39,461 nt of DNA from Hyphococcus sp. (GCA_021776415.1 JAJFFY010000087.1:1-39461); one strand, 5' to 3'; counted from the first letter of the stretch, positions 10,089 through 18,255 are shown. Translations and numbers: made by a program. Notes: generated by a model not told the origin, from the letters alone.

Positions 10089-10799
10089 TCAACTCTCCCA
10101 GCCCATAAACTGTGCGGTAAAGGCGAGCGTATCAACGAGGCCATGGACCAAAATAACCGGGTAGAGGTTTCGCTTCATCAGCAAAAATGTGGCGCCGAAG
10201 GCTATCCCAATGGCGCCTGCCGTCACAAATCCGCGCATGCCCTGATAATACATATGGACATAGCCAAAAAACGCGGCGGCGAGAATCACGGCGATGACGG
10301 ATGCGAATTTGACGCCGCTGAAAACCGATTGCAGCCGGGTAATGATAAACCCACGGAAGAACATTTCTTCGCCGAACGCCGCCGCTGTCCAGACGATGCC
10401 TAGCCACAAAAGATAAAGCGGTAAATTTCCCTCGATGGCGCCCCAACGGTCCTCAACGCCCTCGGGGATTTCCGACATGAATTCGAGGCCCAAAACCTCG
10501 CCGCCAAGCAGAACGGTCGCCACAGCGATAGCGAATCCGACAAACGCCAGAAGCGTTTTGGGTATGAGCATAAGTTTGGCTCTGACGCCAGGAAGCGGGA
10601 TCAGCCCCATACCCGCCCATGTCTCACCCCGTATGCGCATATATCCGGTCAACACAACAAGAACGATTATCAGCGATACGGGGCCTGCATAGCGCCATAT
10701 GTAAGGGTCAAATGATTTTTTCAACGTCAGCGCAAAAGCGACAAAGCCGACCAGTTCAATGGCGGCGATCAGGTTTTTGGATTTTAAAATATTGACCAT
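10089..10799 (-). CDS. CPBP family intramembrane glutamic protease
   Basis: Integral membrane protein of the CPBP (CAAX protease and bacteriocin-processing) family. Its 236 residues hold about seven hydrophobic segments and the three family motifs: EExxxR in FGEEMFFRGF (about residues 142-151), a His in FGYVHMYYQG, and HGLVDT near the C-terminus. Family members are proteases or bacteriocin self-immunity proteins; the substrate here cannot be told. It lies 34 nt downstream of an AraC-type regulator on the same strand and is probably transcribed with it. It converges on rnj. Confidence 0.85.
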   Translation of the reverse strand: MVNILKSKNLIAAIELVGFVAFALTLKKSFDPYIWRYAGPVSLIIVLVVLTGYMRIRGETWAGMGLIPLPGVRAKLMLIPKTLLAFVGFAIAVATVLLGGEVLGLEFMSEIPEGVEDRWGAIEGNLPLYLLWLGIVWTAAAFGEEMFFRGFIITRLQSVFSGVKFASVIAVILAAAFFGYVHMYYQGMRGFVTAGAIGIAFGATFLLMKRNLYPVILVHGLVDTLAFTAQFMGWES

Positions 10800-10833
10800 A
10801 ATGCGCGCAGCTTACCCAGTCAGCTGGGGCGTT

Positions 10834-11718
10834 TTATAGAACGTTTGTGCACGACATGTTGCGATGATCGCCAAGGTTATTAACCCATTGTTTGGGCGTA
10901 ACGCCAAAGGCTTTTTTGAAGTGGCGCGTGAAATGGCTTTGATCGGAAAAGTCGCATGCGATTGCGGTGTCGGCCATGGAATTGCCTGCGATTAACATAT
11001 TGCGGGCATTATCCAACCTACGCATGACCAGATAGCGATGCGGGCTGGTCCCGAACATCGCTCTAAAGTCTCGCGACAATTGCCACCGGTCATGACCTGT
11101 TGCGCGCTCCAGATCTTCCATGGATATGCCTTGATCCAGGCGTTCAAGAATATACTGGCGGGCCAGCTTAGCCGCGTGATAGTTGAAGTTTTTAATCGGC
11201 TTTTCAGCGCCAGAGATATCATCCAGCACTGTTGCAAGGTCATACAGCGCATCTTCGTATTCGAGTGTTTCAAATGGCTGGTCGTAAGCTTCCAGCAAGG
11301 GCAGGACGACGTCAAAAAGTCTTTTGTCGGAAGAAATACCATCCTCGATAAAGGGCAGGTGTTTTCCGCCCAAGGCAGATTGAATCAATGGCGGCTCTAT
11401 ATAGATCGACCGGTAGCGGAAACCGGCATCGGTTCCGGCGCGTCCGTCATGCAGCTCATCGGGGTAAAGAACAATCATGCCGCCGGGCAGTGAGTGGCGT
11501 GCAGCGCCCCGATAATCAAAGCTCTGAACGCCCTCAAGCGTTATCCCAATTGTGTAGGCGTCATGGCGATGGGGCGCAAACGCGGCGCCAGAAAAATAGG
11601 CCTCAATGCGGTTAACGTCCCCGCACGCCTTATAAACCCAGTTATTGGTATTCTCGCTATACAATGTTTCTGCACATTCGTTGTTCTTGGCTGGTGATAA
11701 TTGGCTTTTGAGTGGCAA
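10834..11718 (-). CDS. AraC family transcriptional regulator
   Basis: The 294 residues comprise an N-terminal cupin-like sensor half (FAPHRHDAYTIGITLEGVQSF, residues about 52-72, with the PHxH pattern) and a C-terminal double helix-turn-helix. The second helix region reads DTAIACDFSDQSHFTRHFKKAFGVTPKQW, typical of AraC/XylS proteins (quoted in two parts: DTAIACDFSDQSHFTR and HFKKAFGVTPKQW). It probably senses a small molecule and may control itself and the downstream CPBP protease gene. The start at 11718 is the first Met of the open frame; a later Met is possible. Confidence 0.88.
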   Translation of the reverse strand: MPLKSQLSPAKNNECAETLYSENTNNWVYKACGDVNRIEAYFSGAAFAPHRHDAYTIGITLEGVQSFDYRGAARHSLPGGMIVLYPDELHDGRAGTDAGFRYRSIYIEPPLIQSALGGKHLPFIEDGISSDKRLFDVVLPLLEAYDQPFETLEYEDALYDLATVLDDISGAEKPIKNFNYHAAKLARQYILERLDQGISMEDLERATGHDRWQLSRDFRAMFGTSPHRYLVMRRLDNARNMLIAGNSMADTAIACDFSDQSHFTRHFKKAFGVTPKQWVNNLGDHRNMSCTNVL

Positions 11719-11985
11719 GTTTCAACGCAGTAGCGCTCAAAGCCCTGTTTTTTGAGACGAAACGGATGTTTCAGGTTCAAAATGGGTGCGGAAGGGCGGC
11801 TGATGGCTGACATTTCACAAGAACCGATAATCGCGGTGAATTAGCCGCAGTGAGATTGAGTGATCGAAGCGTCAAACAAAGACATTGATTTCAGGCCTGT
11901 TCGTTCTGTCTTAGACATCCCATCATTCCCCCGCTAAACTCCAGGGCGGTCCATTGCCCCCCAATCGCAAATCACAGGATGAGAT

Positions 11986-12231
11986 ATGACCATCGCCGGC
12001 GCAATTGTGATTTTTATCGTCTGGTGGTGGGTGGCGTTCCTGGCGGTGCTGCCGCGCGGCGTCGAGAGCCGCTGGGAAGCCGAAGATGACGGCGTCAAAG
12101 GCGCCGATCCCGGCGCGCCGGTTAACCCGGAGCTGAAAAAAAAGGCCTGGCTCGCAACCAAGATTACGGCGGGGCTGTGGGCGATCACCGTGGCGATCAT
12201 TTTAAGCGGCGTTTTCAATTTTCGCGATTAA
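11986..12231 (+). CDS. DUF1467 family small membrane protein
   Basis: An 81-residue protein with two hydrophobic helices (about 5-22 and 56-75) around a charged loop rich in Asp, Gly and Pro. The WWWVAFLAVLPRGVESRWE stretch is typical of DUF1467, an uncharacterised alphaproteobacterial family. A Shine-Dalgarno (AGGATGAG) lies just upstream of the ATG. In related genomes this gene often follows rnj closely; here the CPBP/AraC pair on the other strand stands between. Function unknown. Confidence 0.85.
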   Translation: MTIAGAIVIFIVWWWVAFLAVLPRGVESRWEAEDDGVKGADPGAPVNPELKKKAWLATKITAGLWAITVAIILSGVFNFRD

Positions 12232-12280
12232 TCATTTGCGCACGGTTGCAATGGTAAATGGCCTGTCTTAGCAGTACTAC

Positions 12281-12304
12281 CAACGGTCAAAAGATTGACC
12301 GTTG
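12281..12304. terminator. Perfect hairpin downstream of the DUF1467 gene
   Basis: CAACGGTCAA and TTGACCGTTG are perfect complements with a 4-nt loop (AAGA). The hairpin lies 50 nt after the DUF1467 stop. No T-run follows, so it is a weak terminator candidate; a protein-binding site is the alternative. Confidence 0.4.
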
Positions 12305-12362
12305 TGCGTTCAAGCGTCACGCAGGCTATCGCGCCATAAGGCGCGGCGGCCAGTCGGCCTTG

Positions 12363-12399
12363 CCAAAGTACAAAATGAAGAGCTCATTTTGTACTTTGG
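12363..12399. promoter_or_regulatory. 16-bp perfect inverted repeat in the mgtE leader
   Basis: CCAAAGTACAAAATGA and TCATTTTGTACTTTGG are perfect complements separated by AGAGC. The structure ends 49 nt before the mgtE start codon. It could be an operator for a dimeric regulator, a hairpin in the mgtE leader RNA, or a terminator. It is not a match to a Mg2+ riboswitch that I recognise. Confidence 0.6.
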
Positions 12400-12448
12400 T
12401 ATAACGCAATTCCTGAAGTGACGGACAGTTTGAGGCGAGGGGTGTTTT

Positions 12449-13921
12449 ATGAACGATACATCGCCCGCCAATAAATCCGACCGTCCTGATGCGGACCGCC
12501 CGGCCGCCAATACGCCTGTTGACGGCGATGACGCTCAGTTCGCCGAAGACCAGACGCTGTCGCCGGATTTTGTCCGCTCGATCTCCGAGATTATCGACAA
12601 CCGTGATGCGCTGGGATTTGAGTATCTCACCAAAGACCTTCACCCCGCAGACATCGCCGACCTGATCGGACTGCTGCGGCTGGAAGAGCGCGCGGTGCTG
12701 GTCGAGATGCTGGGCGGGGCGGTGGCGCCGGATGTTCTGGCGGAGCTTGACGATGATCTGCGGACAAGCGTGGTTGCGGCCATGGGACCGCAGCGGGTCG
12801 CCAGGGCGGTTGCAGAACTGGACACCGACGATGCGGCGTTCGTCCTGGAGGATCTCGACGAAGAAAGGCGCGCGGAGATTCTCGCCGAAGTGCCGCTTGA
12901 AGAGCGACTGGTGCTGCGCGCCGCGCTCGAACATGAGGAAGACACCGCCGGCCGCCTGATGCAGCGCGAGTTTTTCGCAACGCCCGGCTACTGGACGGTG
13001 GGCCAGATCATCGACCGTATGCGCGGCGCGGAAGAGTTGCCCGAGCAGTTCTACGAAGTCTTTATCGTTGATCCGGCGTTCAAGCCGGTCGGCGCCGTGC
13101 CGCTCGCTACGCTTTTGAAATCATCGCGCGACACCGTCATCGAAGACATCATGACCGGCGGCGACTTGCGTAAAATCCCGGTGACCATGGACCAGGAGGA
13201 AGTCGCCTATCTGTTCGAGCAATATAATTTGATTTCATCGCCGGTCATCGATGCGTCTGAGCGCCTGGTCGGGATGATCACGGTTGATGATGTGGTTGAG
13301 ATGGTGCGCGAGGAAACCCAGGAAGACATGCTCGCGCTGGGCGGCGTTGAGGCCGATACCGGGCTTTCCGACACCGTGGTTGAAACCGTGCGCTCGCGGT
13401 TCTCCTGGCTGGCGGTCAATCTCCTGACCGCGATTGTCGCCTCACTGGTGATCGCGCTCTATGATGCGGCGCTCGAACAGATCGTCGCGCTGGCGATATT
13501 GATGCCGATCGTCGCCTCCATGGGCGGCAATGCCGGCACCCAGACATTGACCGTAGTCGTGCGCTCGCTGGCGACGAAAGATTTAACCGCTTCTAACGCC
13601 GCGCGGATTATTACCCGTGAAGCGCTGGTCGGTTTTACCAATGGGGTGATTTTCGCGGTGATTATGGGCGCGCTTGCGGGCGCGTGGTATTTCTATTCCG
13701 GCTGGGGCGATCAACCCGACGCCGTCCGCCTCGGGTTGGTTGTCGGCATAGCCATGATCATCAACCTTTTCGCCGCTGGCCTTGCCGGTATTCTCGTGCC
13801 CATCGGGTTGCAACGCGCCGGCGCCGACCCGGCGGTATCGTCCGCGGTCTTTGTCACCACAGTGACGGATGTTGTCGGCTTCTTCGTGTTTTTAGGACTG
13901 GCCGCGGCGGTGCTATTGTAA
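12449..13921 (+). CDS. mgtE: Magnesium transporter MgtE
   Basis: Mg2+ channel/transporter of the inner membrane. The 490 residues show the expected order: an acidic N-terminal MgtE domain (about 45-165), two CBS domains (about 170-290, including SSPVIDASERLVGMITVDDV), a linking helix and five membrane helices from about residue 315. The family signature PIVASMGGNAGTQTLTVVVR and the closing ADPAVSSAVFVTTVTDVVGF are both present. In characterised MgtE the N and CBS domains close the pore when cytosolic Mg2+ is high. The start ATG follows GAGGGG. Residues 1-40 are low-complexity and charged. Confidence 0.95.
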   Translation: MNDTSPANKSDRPDADRPAANTPVDGDDAQFAEDQTLSPDFVRSISEIIDNRDALGFEYLTKDLHPADIADLIGLLRLEERAVLVEMLGGAVAPDVLAELDDDLRTSVVAAMGPQRVARAVAELDTDDAAFVLEDLDEERRAEILAEVPLEERLVLRAALEHEEDTAGRLMQREFFATPGYWTVGQIIDRMRGAEELPEQFYEVFIVDPAFKPVGAVPLATLLKSSRDTVIEDIMTGGDLRKIPVTMDQEEVAYLFEQYNLISSPVIDASERLVGMITVDDVVEMVREETQEDMLALGGVEADTGLSDTVVETVRSRFSWLAVNLLTAIVASLVIALYDAALEQIVALAILMPIVASMGGNAGTQTLTVVVRSLATKDLTASNAARIITREALVGFTNGVIFAVIMGALAGAWYFYSGWGDQPDAVRLGLVVGIAMIINLFAAGLAGILVPIGLQRAGADPAVSSAVFVTTVTDVVGFFVFLGLAAAVLL

Positions 13922-13955
13922 GGCCTGCGGGGCGCCGATCTGCGCCAGGACTGCG

Positions 13956-14129
13956 TTATTGCCTTGAGGCCAGCGCCGCGCCTGCCATGATACCAACGAT
14001 CATGCCGGTAACGAGCCCAAGCCCGACATCTCCCATCATCGCGCCGAGCACAACGCCAAACGACATTCCAAGCGAAAGCCCAATGCCGATTGTTGTCGCT
14101 TTACGTTTGTCTGAAGGGTTTTGGTTCAC
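13956..14129 (-). CDS. Small glycine-rich membrane protein, 57 aa
   Basis: An open frame beginning at GTG 14129, preceded by AGGAACGACCA, encodes 57 residues. A basic N-terminus (NPSDKRKATT) is followed by two hydrophobic helices, about 13-31 and 35-54, full of small residues (GIGLSLGMSFGVVLGAMMG and GLGLVTGMIVGIMAGAALA). The GxxxG spacing is glycine-zipper-like and suggests helix packing in the membrane. It is the third gene after an SdpR/SdpI-like pair, 60 nt past the sdpI-like stop. I do not recognise a family. Confidence 0.6.
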   Translation of the reverse strand: MNQNPSDKRKATTIGIGLSLGMSFGVVLGAMMGDVGLGLVTGMIVGIMAGAALASRQ

Positions 14130-14189
14130 TGGTCGTTCCTAGGTTGTCGAAGGTGGTTTCGCGGTGCGTTGGATTTGCATCAGGGCCGA

Positions 14190-14837
14190 TTATTCGCCTG
14201 GAAGAGCCTCGGCGCGTCGAAGCGCTGCGCGTAGAAAATATGCTAAAATAGTATTGCCGACGGTGAACGGTATCAACAAGACGAGCGAAATACGGCCGCC
14301 CCATATTGAATCAACAAAAAATATGGCGAAAATCCAAACCAGCGTATGGAGTATTGCAAATAGTAATAGCCGTATGAGTGCGGATTGTCGGCTGACAAAA
14401 GGCTCCCCATGTACGTTTTGTTGACTGCTGGGTTGCGCCCCACGCGCCAGCCATACCCAAGCCGCGCCGGCAAGCAAAAAGGCGCTTAATCCGATGGCGG
14501 AAGAAATTGGCATTGCGTATTCCCAAGGCGCCAATATCCATACAGCGATATAGATAATGCCAGCCAGCACAAAAGTTCGCCCAGCAAAGCGCTCAGCTGC
14601 TATAGTGTGGACAGGATGTCGGCCTTGCGCGTCTAAGGCGCGCGCAAATTTTGGTACTAAATTTCCCGTCACGATCAACATCACGCCAAAGGCAATGGCG
14701 ACAACGCGTTTGGCGGCGCTATGATCGATTACGTCAAATTCGCTTGCTGCGGAAAATACGAATACGGCAATGATCAGGGTGCCAATGATGAGCGCTGTTG
14801 GACGCGCCAGTCTGGAGACATATGTGTGCTTGCTCAT
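14190..14837 (-). CDS. SdpI-like multi-spanning membrane protein
   Basis: The 215 residues form six hydrophobic segments. The stretch AFGVMLIVTGNLVPKF (about residues 49-65) matches the GN(L/Y)xPK signature of the SdpI/DUF1648 family. In Bacillus subtilis, SdpI gives immunity to the SdpC toxin and sequesters the repressor SdpR. The start overlaps the stop of the ArsR-type gene by four bases (ATGA), the same partner arrangement. No toxin gene is visible nearby, so an immunity role is inference; a general envelope-stress sensor is an alternative. Confidence 0.7.
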   Translation of the reverse strand: MSKHTYVSRLARPTALIIGTLIIAVFVFSAASEFDVIDHSAAKRVVAIAFGVMLIVTGNLVPKFARALDAQGRHPVHTIAAERFAGRTFVLAGIIYIAVWILAPWEYAMPISSAIGLSAFLLAGAAWVWLARGAQPSSQQNVHGEPFVSRQSALIRLLLFAILHTLVWIFAIFFVDSIWGGRISLVLLIPFTVGNTILAYFLRAALRRAEALPGE

Positions 14838-15151
14838 TTGTTGATAGCCTCTGATCCTGAAGGCGCCAGTTCTATTTGCTCAATCTGTTGCAATTCCAAT
14901 CCGAAATTTTGCGCGAATGCCAACAGTGCATCTTCCAGAACCGACATCTGCAATTGGTATACAACCGATTTGCCGTGCTTTTCTGACGCCACCAGACCGG
15001 CCTCTCGCAACACTGCGAAATGCGCCGACATAGTCGGCTTTGAAACGTTGAACGCCGCCGCCAAATCGCCAGCGGTCATTGGGCCGCTGCGTAATAGTTC
15101 CAACACGCGCCGGCGCGTTGGGTCTGACAGGGCTTTGAAGACGCTACTCAT
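14834..15151 (-). CDS. ArsR-family repressor, SdpR-like
   Basis: A 105-residue winged-helix repressor: SSVFKALSDPTRRRVLELLR, then the recognition region AFNVSKPTMSAHFAVLREAG and the wing VASEKHGKSVVYQL. No metal-binding Cys pair is present, which separates it from the metal sensors of the family and agrees with the SdpR group. I start at ATG 15151, which opens with the conserved SSVFKALSDPTRR; the longer frame adds 12 residues that lie over the probable operator. It is translationally coupled to the downstream SdpI-like gene. Confidence 0.85.
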   Translation of the reverse strand: MSSVFKALSDPTRRRVLELLRSGPMTAGDLAAAFNVSKPTMSAHFAVLREAGLVASEKHGKSVVYQLQMSVLEDALLAFAQNFGLELQQIEQIELAPSGSEAINK

Positions 15152-15156
15152 GAGTA

Positions 15157-15185
15157 GACATTTAGCTAACCGTCTAATTGATGTC
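15157..15185. promoter_or_regulatory. Possible operator of the SdpR-like repressor
   Basis: An imperfect dyad directly upstream of the repressor start pairs GACAT...TTAG with CTAA...ATGTC (GACAT 15157-15161, TTAG 15162-15165, CTAA 15174-15177, ATGTC 15181-15185). The position next to the gene fits autoregulation. The site is inferred from symmetry only. Confidence 0.35.
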
Positions 15186-15301
15186 AAGAGTAATGCGCAA
15201 GAGGCGGTGGCTAAGGGGAGGTTGGGGGACGTTGAGCACGTTTTTATGGCGCCGTCTTAACGGCCGGGAAAACGGGTTCACATGCGTTTTAGTAAGGGCT
15301 C

Positions 15302-17194
15302 TTATTCCGCCGCTTGTGGTTGTGCGCCGAACTGCAATTCGGCGAGGCGGGCATATAGCCCGCCCCTTGCGAGCAGCTCATGATGCGTTCCCTGATCGAT
15401 AATCCGTCCGCCCTCCATAACCGCAATGACATCGGCTTTAAGAACCGTTGCCAGCCGGTGGGCGATCACGAGCGTGGTGCGATTGGCGGAAATGGTTTCA
15501 AATGCGTCCTGAATGGCGCGTTCGCTTTCAGAATCGAGCGCGCTGGTTGCCTCATCCAGCAACAGGACAGGCGCATCGCGCAGAATTGCACGGGCAATCG
15601 CAATGCGCTGGCGTTGACCGCCTGAAAGCGTCGCCGCGCCCTCGCCAAGCTGGGTGTCATAGCCTTCCGGCAAGGCCGAAATAAAATCATCAGCATTCGC
15701 AGCAAACGCCGCGGCGCGAACATCATCGGCGGACATTCCCGGCCGGCCAAAACGAATATTGTCCGCGGTGGAGCCGGCGAATAAAGGTGCGTTTTGCTGA
15801 ACGACAGAAAGCACGCTGCGCAAGGCATGGGGGTCGAGATCTTTAATATCGACGCCGTCAATCTTGATGGCGCCGCCTTGTGGATCATAAAACCGCAACA
15901 GCAGTTGAAACATCGTGCTTTTTCCGGCCCCGGACGGCCCCACAAGGGCGACGGTCTGGCCGGGTGCGATCTTCAGGGAGACGCCGCTAATCGCGGCCGT
16001 ATCCGGGCGCGCCGGGTAGCTGAAATCGACATTTTCAAATGCAATCTCTCCGCGAATCGGCTGGCTCAGCATTTTCGGGTTCGTCGGCGCTATGATGTCG
16101 GACTTGGCGCTCAGCAATTCCATTAACCGCTCAGTGGCGCCGGCGGCGCGCATCATCTCCGCATATGTCTCCGTCAGCATCCCGACGCCGCTCACGGCGA
16201 CAAACGCATACATAACAAATTGCGTCATAGCGCCCGGCGTAATCGCGCCGTTTTGCACCTGTACGGCGCCAAACCACAAAACACTGATCAATCCTGCAAG
16301 TACAAAAGAAAAAATCACTCCGGTCATCATCGCGCGGACGCGCACGCGTTTGATCGCAAGGTTGAAGGTTTCTTCCACGGCGTTCCCGAAATTGGCCTGC
16401 TCTTCTTTTTCACGAGTGAAGGCCTGAACGGTTTCAACCGCACGCAGACTTTCGCTCGCCCGCGCCGAAGCGTTGGCGAGGCTATCTTGTCCGCTGCGCG
16501 AAAGCCTCTGGACCCGCTGCCCAAACAGCATGATCGGTCCAAGGATGAGGGGGCCAACCGCCAACACCATCAAGGCCAGCTGCCAGCTTACCACCACCAT
16601 CAAAATAAGCGCGCCGGATGTTGTCGCTATGGTTCGCAACGCCACAGAAATAGACGACCCCACCACTGTCTGGATCAAGGTCGTGTCCGTTGTCAGACGT
16701 GACAGGACTTCGCCGGTGCGGGTGTTGGCGTAAAAGCCGGGACTAAGGGTCAAAAGATGGTCATAAACCGCACGGCGCAGATCGGCGACGACACGTTCGC
16801 CAAGACGGCTGATAAAATAATACCGCAACGCGCTCGCAACGCCGAGCAACAGCGCAACGATAATCCCCGCGCCAAAGACCCCCGCAAGCTGGTCGCCAAG
16901 TGTAAAGCGTGTGCAAATCTCGGACGTCGTTGCGCCGGAAAACCCGCAATCGACCACCAGGCGAAAAGCGGCCGGTAATAACAGTGTCAGCCCGGAGGCG
17001 AGCACCAGAAAAATTGCAAAAGCGGCCAAGAGGCCCGGATATCTTAAAATGAAGGGCGCCAGTCGCCGCAGTGGTTTTGCGCTGCGCGACTTTTCGCGAT
17101 GGGCGCGGTCCTGCTCAAGCTCGGATGCGAATGTCGATCCGCGATCAAGCTCGACTTGCGCATGGAGCGTATTTGTCGCCGGTTCCGCCGCCAT
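15302..17194 (-). CDS. ABC transporter, fused permease and ATPase
   Basis: A 630-residue half-transporter of the exporter type. After a hydrophilic N-terminal tail of about 45 residues come six membrane helices (to about residue 345). The nucleotide-binding domain follows, with Walker A GPSGAGKST near 418, Q-loop VVQQNAPLF, signature LSGGQ near 521, Walker B VLLLDEATSALD near 541-552 and the switch His in VIAHRLATV. It resembles the MsbA/LmrA/ATM-like group ("ABC transporter transmembrane domain" exporters). The substrate cannot be told; lipid, peptide or drug export are the options. It is a single gene with no partner visible. Confidence 0.93.
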   Translation of the reverse strand: MAAEPATNTLHAQVELDRGSTFASELEQDRAHREKSRSAKPLRRLAPFILRYPGLLAAFAIFLVLASGLTLLLPAAFRLVVDCGFSGATTSEICTRFTLGDQLAGVFGAGIIVALLLGVASALRYYFISRLGERVVADLRRAVYDHLLTLSPGFYANTRTGEVLSRLTTDTTLIQTVVGSSISVALRTIATTSGALILMVVVSWQLALMVLAVGPLILGPIMLFGQRVQRLSRSGQDSLANASARASESLRAVETVQAFTREKEEQANFGNAVEETFNLAIKRVRVRAMMTGVIFSFVLAGLISVLWFGAVQVQNGAITPGAMTQFVMYAFVAVSGVGMLTETYAEMMRAAGATERLMELLSAKSDIIAPTNPKMLSQPIRGEIAFENVDFSYPARPDTAAISGVSLKIAPGQTVALVGPSGAGKSTMFQLLLRFYDPQGGAIKIDGVDIKDLDPHALRSVLSVVQQNAPLFAGSTADNIRFGRPGMSADDVRAAAFAANADDFISALPEGYDTQLGEGAATLSGGQRQRIAIARAILRDAPVLLLDEATSALDSESERAIQDAFETISANRTTLVIAHRLATVLKADVIAVMEGGRIIDQGTHHELLARGGLYARLAELQFGAQPQAAE

Positions 17195-17493
17195 TGAAAC
17201 TCTCCAAAGTCACGATGATGCGGGTGGGGCCGCAAAAAACGCACAATACCACGAACCGAGCAATGCTGATTGACCACGGCCCCATAGATGGGCGGCTCTG
17301 TCTTTGGCTTCAAGAAAAATTTATAAAACAATGCCGAACAGCCGCAAATGCCCTTCAATCGGAACAAGCGCGATCGGTCACTTTTGGCATTTTCAAGACA
17401 GTCGCGAAATCTCTGCGAAGGGGAGGGGTTGGCCCATTTTTGCCGTTGATTACCAGTGTGCCGTATGTCCGTTTTTGAGCATACGTTCTTGAC
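17195..17493. other. Non-coding stretch between ABC gene and pyrB remnant
   Basis: I see no gene with recognisable protein features here. An open minus-strand frame continues from the pyrB remnant into this stretch, but the sequence no longer resembles aspartate carbamoyltransferase. It presumably contains the promoter of the ABC transporter gene, which starts at 17194. Confidence 0.4.
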
Positions 17494-17729
17494 TTTGCCT
17501 GCAAGGTCGAACGACAGATTAGTGCGCGTTGAATCTTCAAAAAAGAGATTAATTTGTGTATTGCCAGCAAGTCGCGCTGGCGCCGGTTCTGAGCGTTTCA
17601 AAAGACCCGCATAATATTGCGCCAACTCGAATAGAAAAAAATGTCGGCGTCTGGCAGATCATCAATGGCGATCAACCGGCGCGCTTTGAAACCGCCATCA
17701 GGCGGCGATGGGCGTTTTTCATCCGTCAT
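17494..17729 (-). pseudogene. pyrB: Truncated, frameshifted pyrB remnant
   Basis: This is the N-terminal part of aspartate carbamoyltransferase, the enzyme joining carbamoyl phosphate to aspartate in pyrimidine synthesis. From ATG 17729 the frame reads MTDEKRPSPP...RRLIAIDDLPDADI. It then leaves frame at the T7 run (17635-17641) and resumes one frame over as LFELAQYYAGLLKRSEPAP, continuing LAGNTQINLFFEDSTRT and NLSFDLAGK. FFEDSTRTNLSF is the carbamoyl-phosphate loop of the family. Homology stops after AGK at about 17494; roughly three quarters of the enzyme is missing. One base lost from a T8 run would explain the shift. It cannot encode an active enzyme. Confidence 0.85.
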
Positions 17730-17801
17730 AAAAATGGGAGCTATGACGATCTGTGTCCATATGGGCAACGGCTGGGGAAAAGCGGTTGCTGGAGATGAGT
17801 C

Positions 17802-18164
17802 TTATGGCTTTGGCGCATCCGCCAATGCCTGTTTGGTTTGTTTAAGCGTTTTCAAAAAACGCTTGGACCTTTTAATATTTAACTCAACTTCGCTGATTTT
17901 TTGCTGAAGGAAGTCCTCGCCGTCAAAACTCCCTTGATGGGCGGCTGCCAGTTGTGTTTGAAATTCCACGAGTTGGGAAATGGTAAATCCGGCCGCTTGG
18001 GCCTCGCGAATTACGGCAAGCGATAACACGGCGTCGTCGCCATATTCCTTGTAACTATTGGTTTGACTGTCATTGGGCGATGACCGGATCAGCCCCTTCC
18101 TCTCATAAAACCTGATTGTGTCCCGGCTGAGTGAGGTTCGCTTTGATAATTCGCCAATCCTCAT
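17802..18164 (-). CDS. MerR family transcriptional regulator
   Basis: A 120-residue regulator with the N-terminal MerR helix-turn-helix and wing (MRIGELSKRTSLSRDTIRFY, ERKGLI) followed by a long coiled-coil dimer helix and a Lys/Gln-rich tail (about 75-115). There are no cysteines in the C-terminal part, so classical mercury, copper or zinc sensing and SoxR-type redox sensing are unlikely. It is divergent from the zinc-ribbon gene at 18256, with a perfect dyad between them, and probably controls that gene pair. The signal is unknown. Confidence 0.87.
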   Translation of the reverse strand: MRIGELSKRTSLSRDTIRFYERKGLIRSSPNDSQTNSYKEYGDDAVLSLAVIREAQAAGFTISQLVEFQTQLAAAHQGSFDGEDFLQQKISEVELNIKRSKRFLKTLKQTKQALADAPKP

Positions 18165-18180
18165 GACGGCTCCACACTAA

Positions 18181-18204
18181 AACCATTGACTATACTCAAT
18201 GGTT
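18181..18204. promoter_or_regulatory. MerR-type operator and promoter
   Basis: AACCATTGA and TCAATGGTT form a perfect 9-bp dyad with a 6-bp spacer, in the gap between the MerR gene and the zinc-ribbon gene. TTGACT (18186-18191) inside the dyad can act as a -35 for the plus strand, with TATTTT at 18211-18216 after a 19-bp spacer. Long 19-20 bp spacers are typical of MerR-activated promoters. Promoter assignment is inference from pattern. Confidence 0.6.
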
Positions 18205-18255
18205 ATGCACTATTTTGGCGGAACATGTCCAGATGTTTTGAGATGGAGGAAGCCC

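Noticed and set aside
12231..12448. Known Mg2+ riboswitch before mgtE
   Set aside because: The region is short and shows only two simple hairpins, without the multi-helix core expected of the ykoK class.
17556..17798. Plus-strand open frame across the pyrB remnant
   Set aside because: The minus strand carries unmistakable aspartate carbamoyltransferase motifs, so the plus frame is a shadow.
18199..18255. Upstream GTG start for the zinc-ribbon protein
   Set aside because: It lies within the promoter/operator, whereas ATG 18256 has a good Shine-Dalgarno and the conserved CxxC start.
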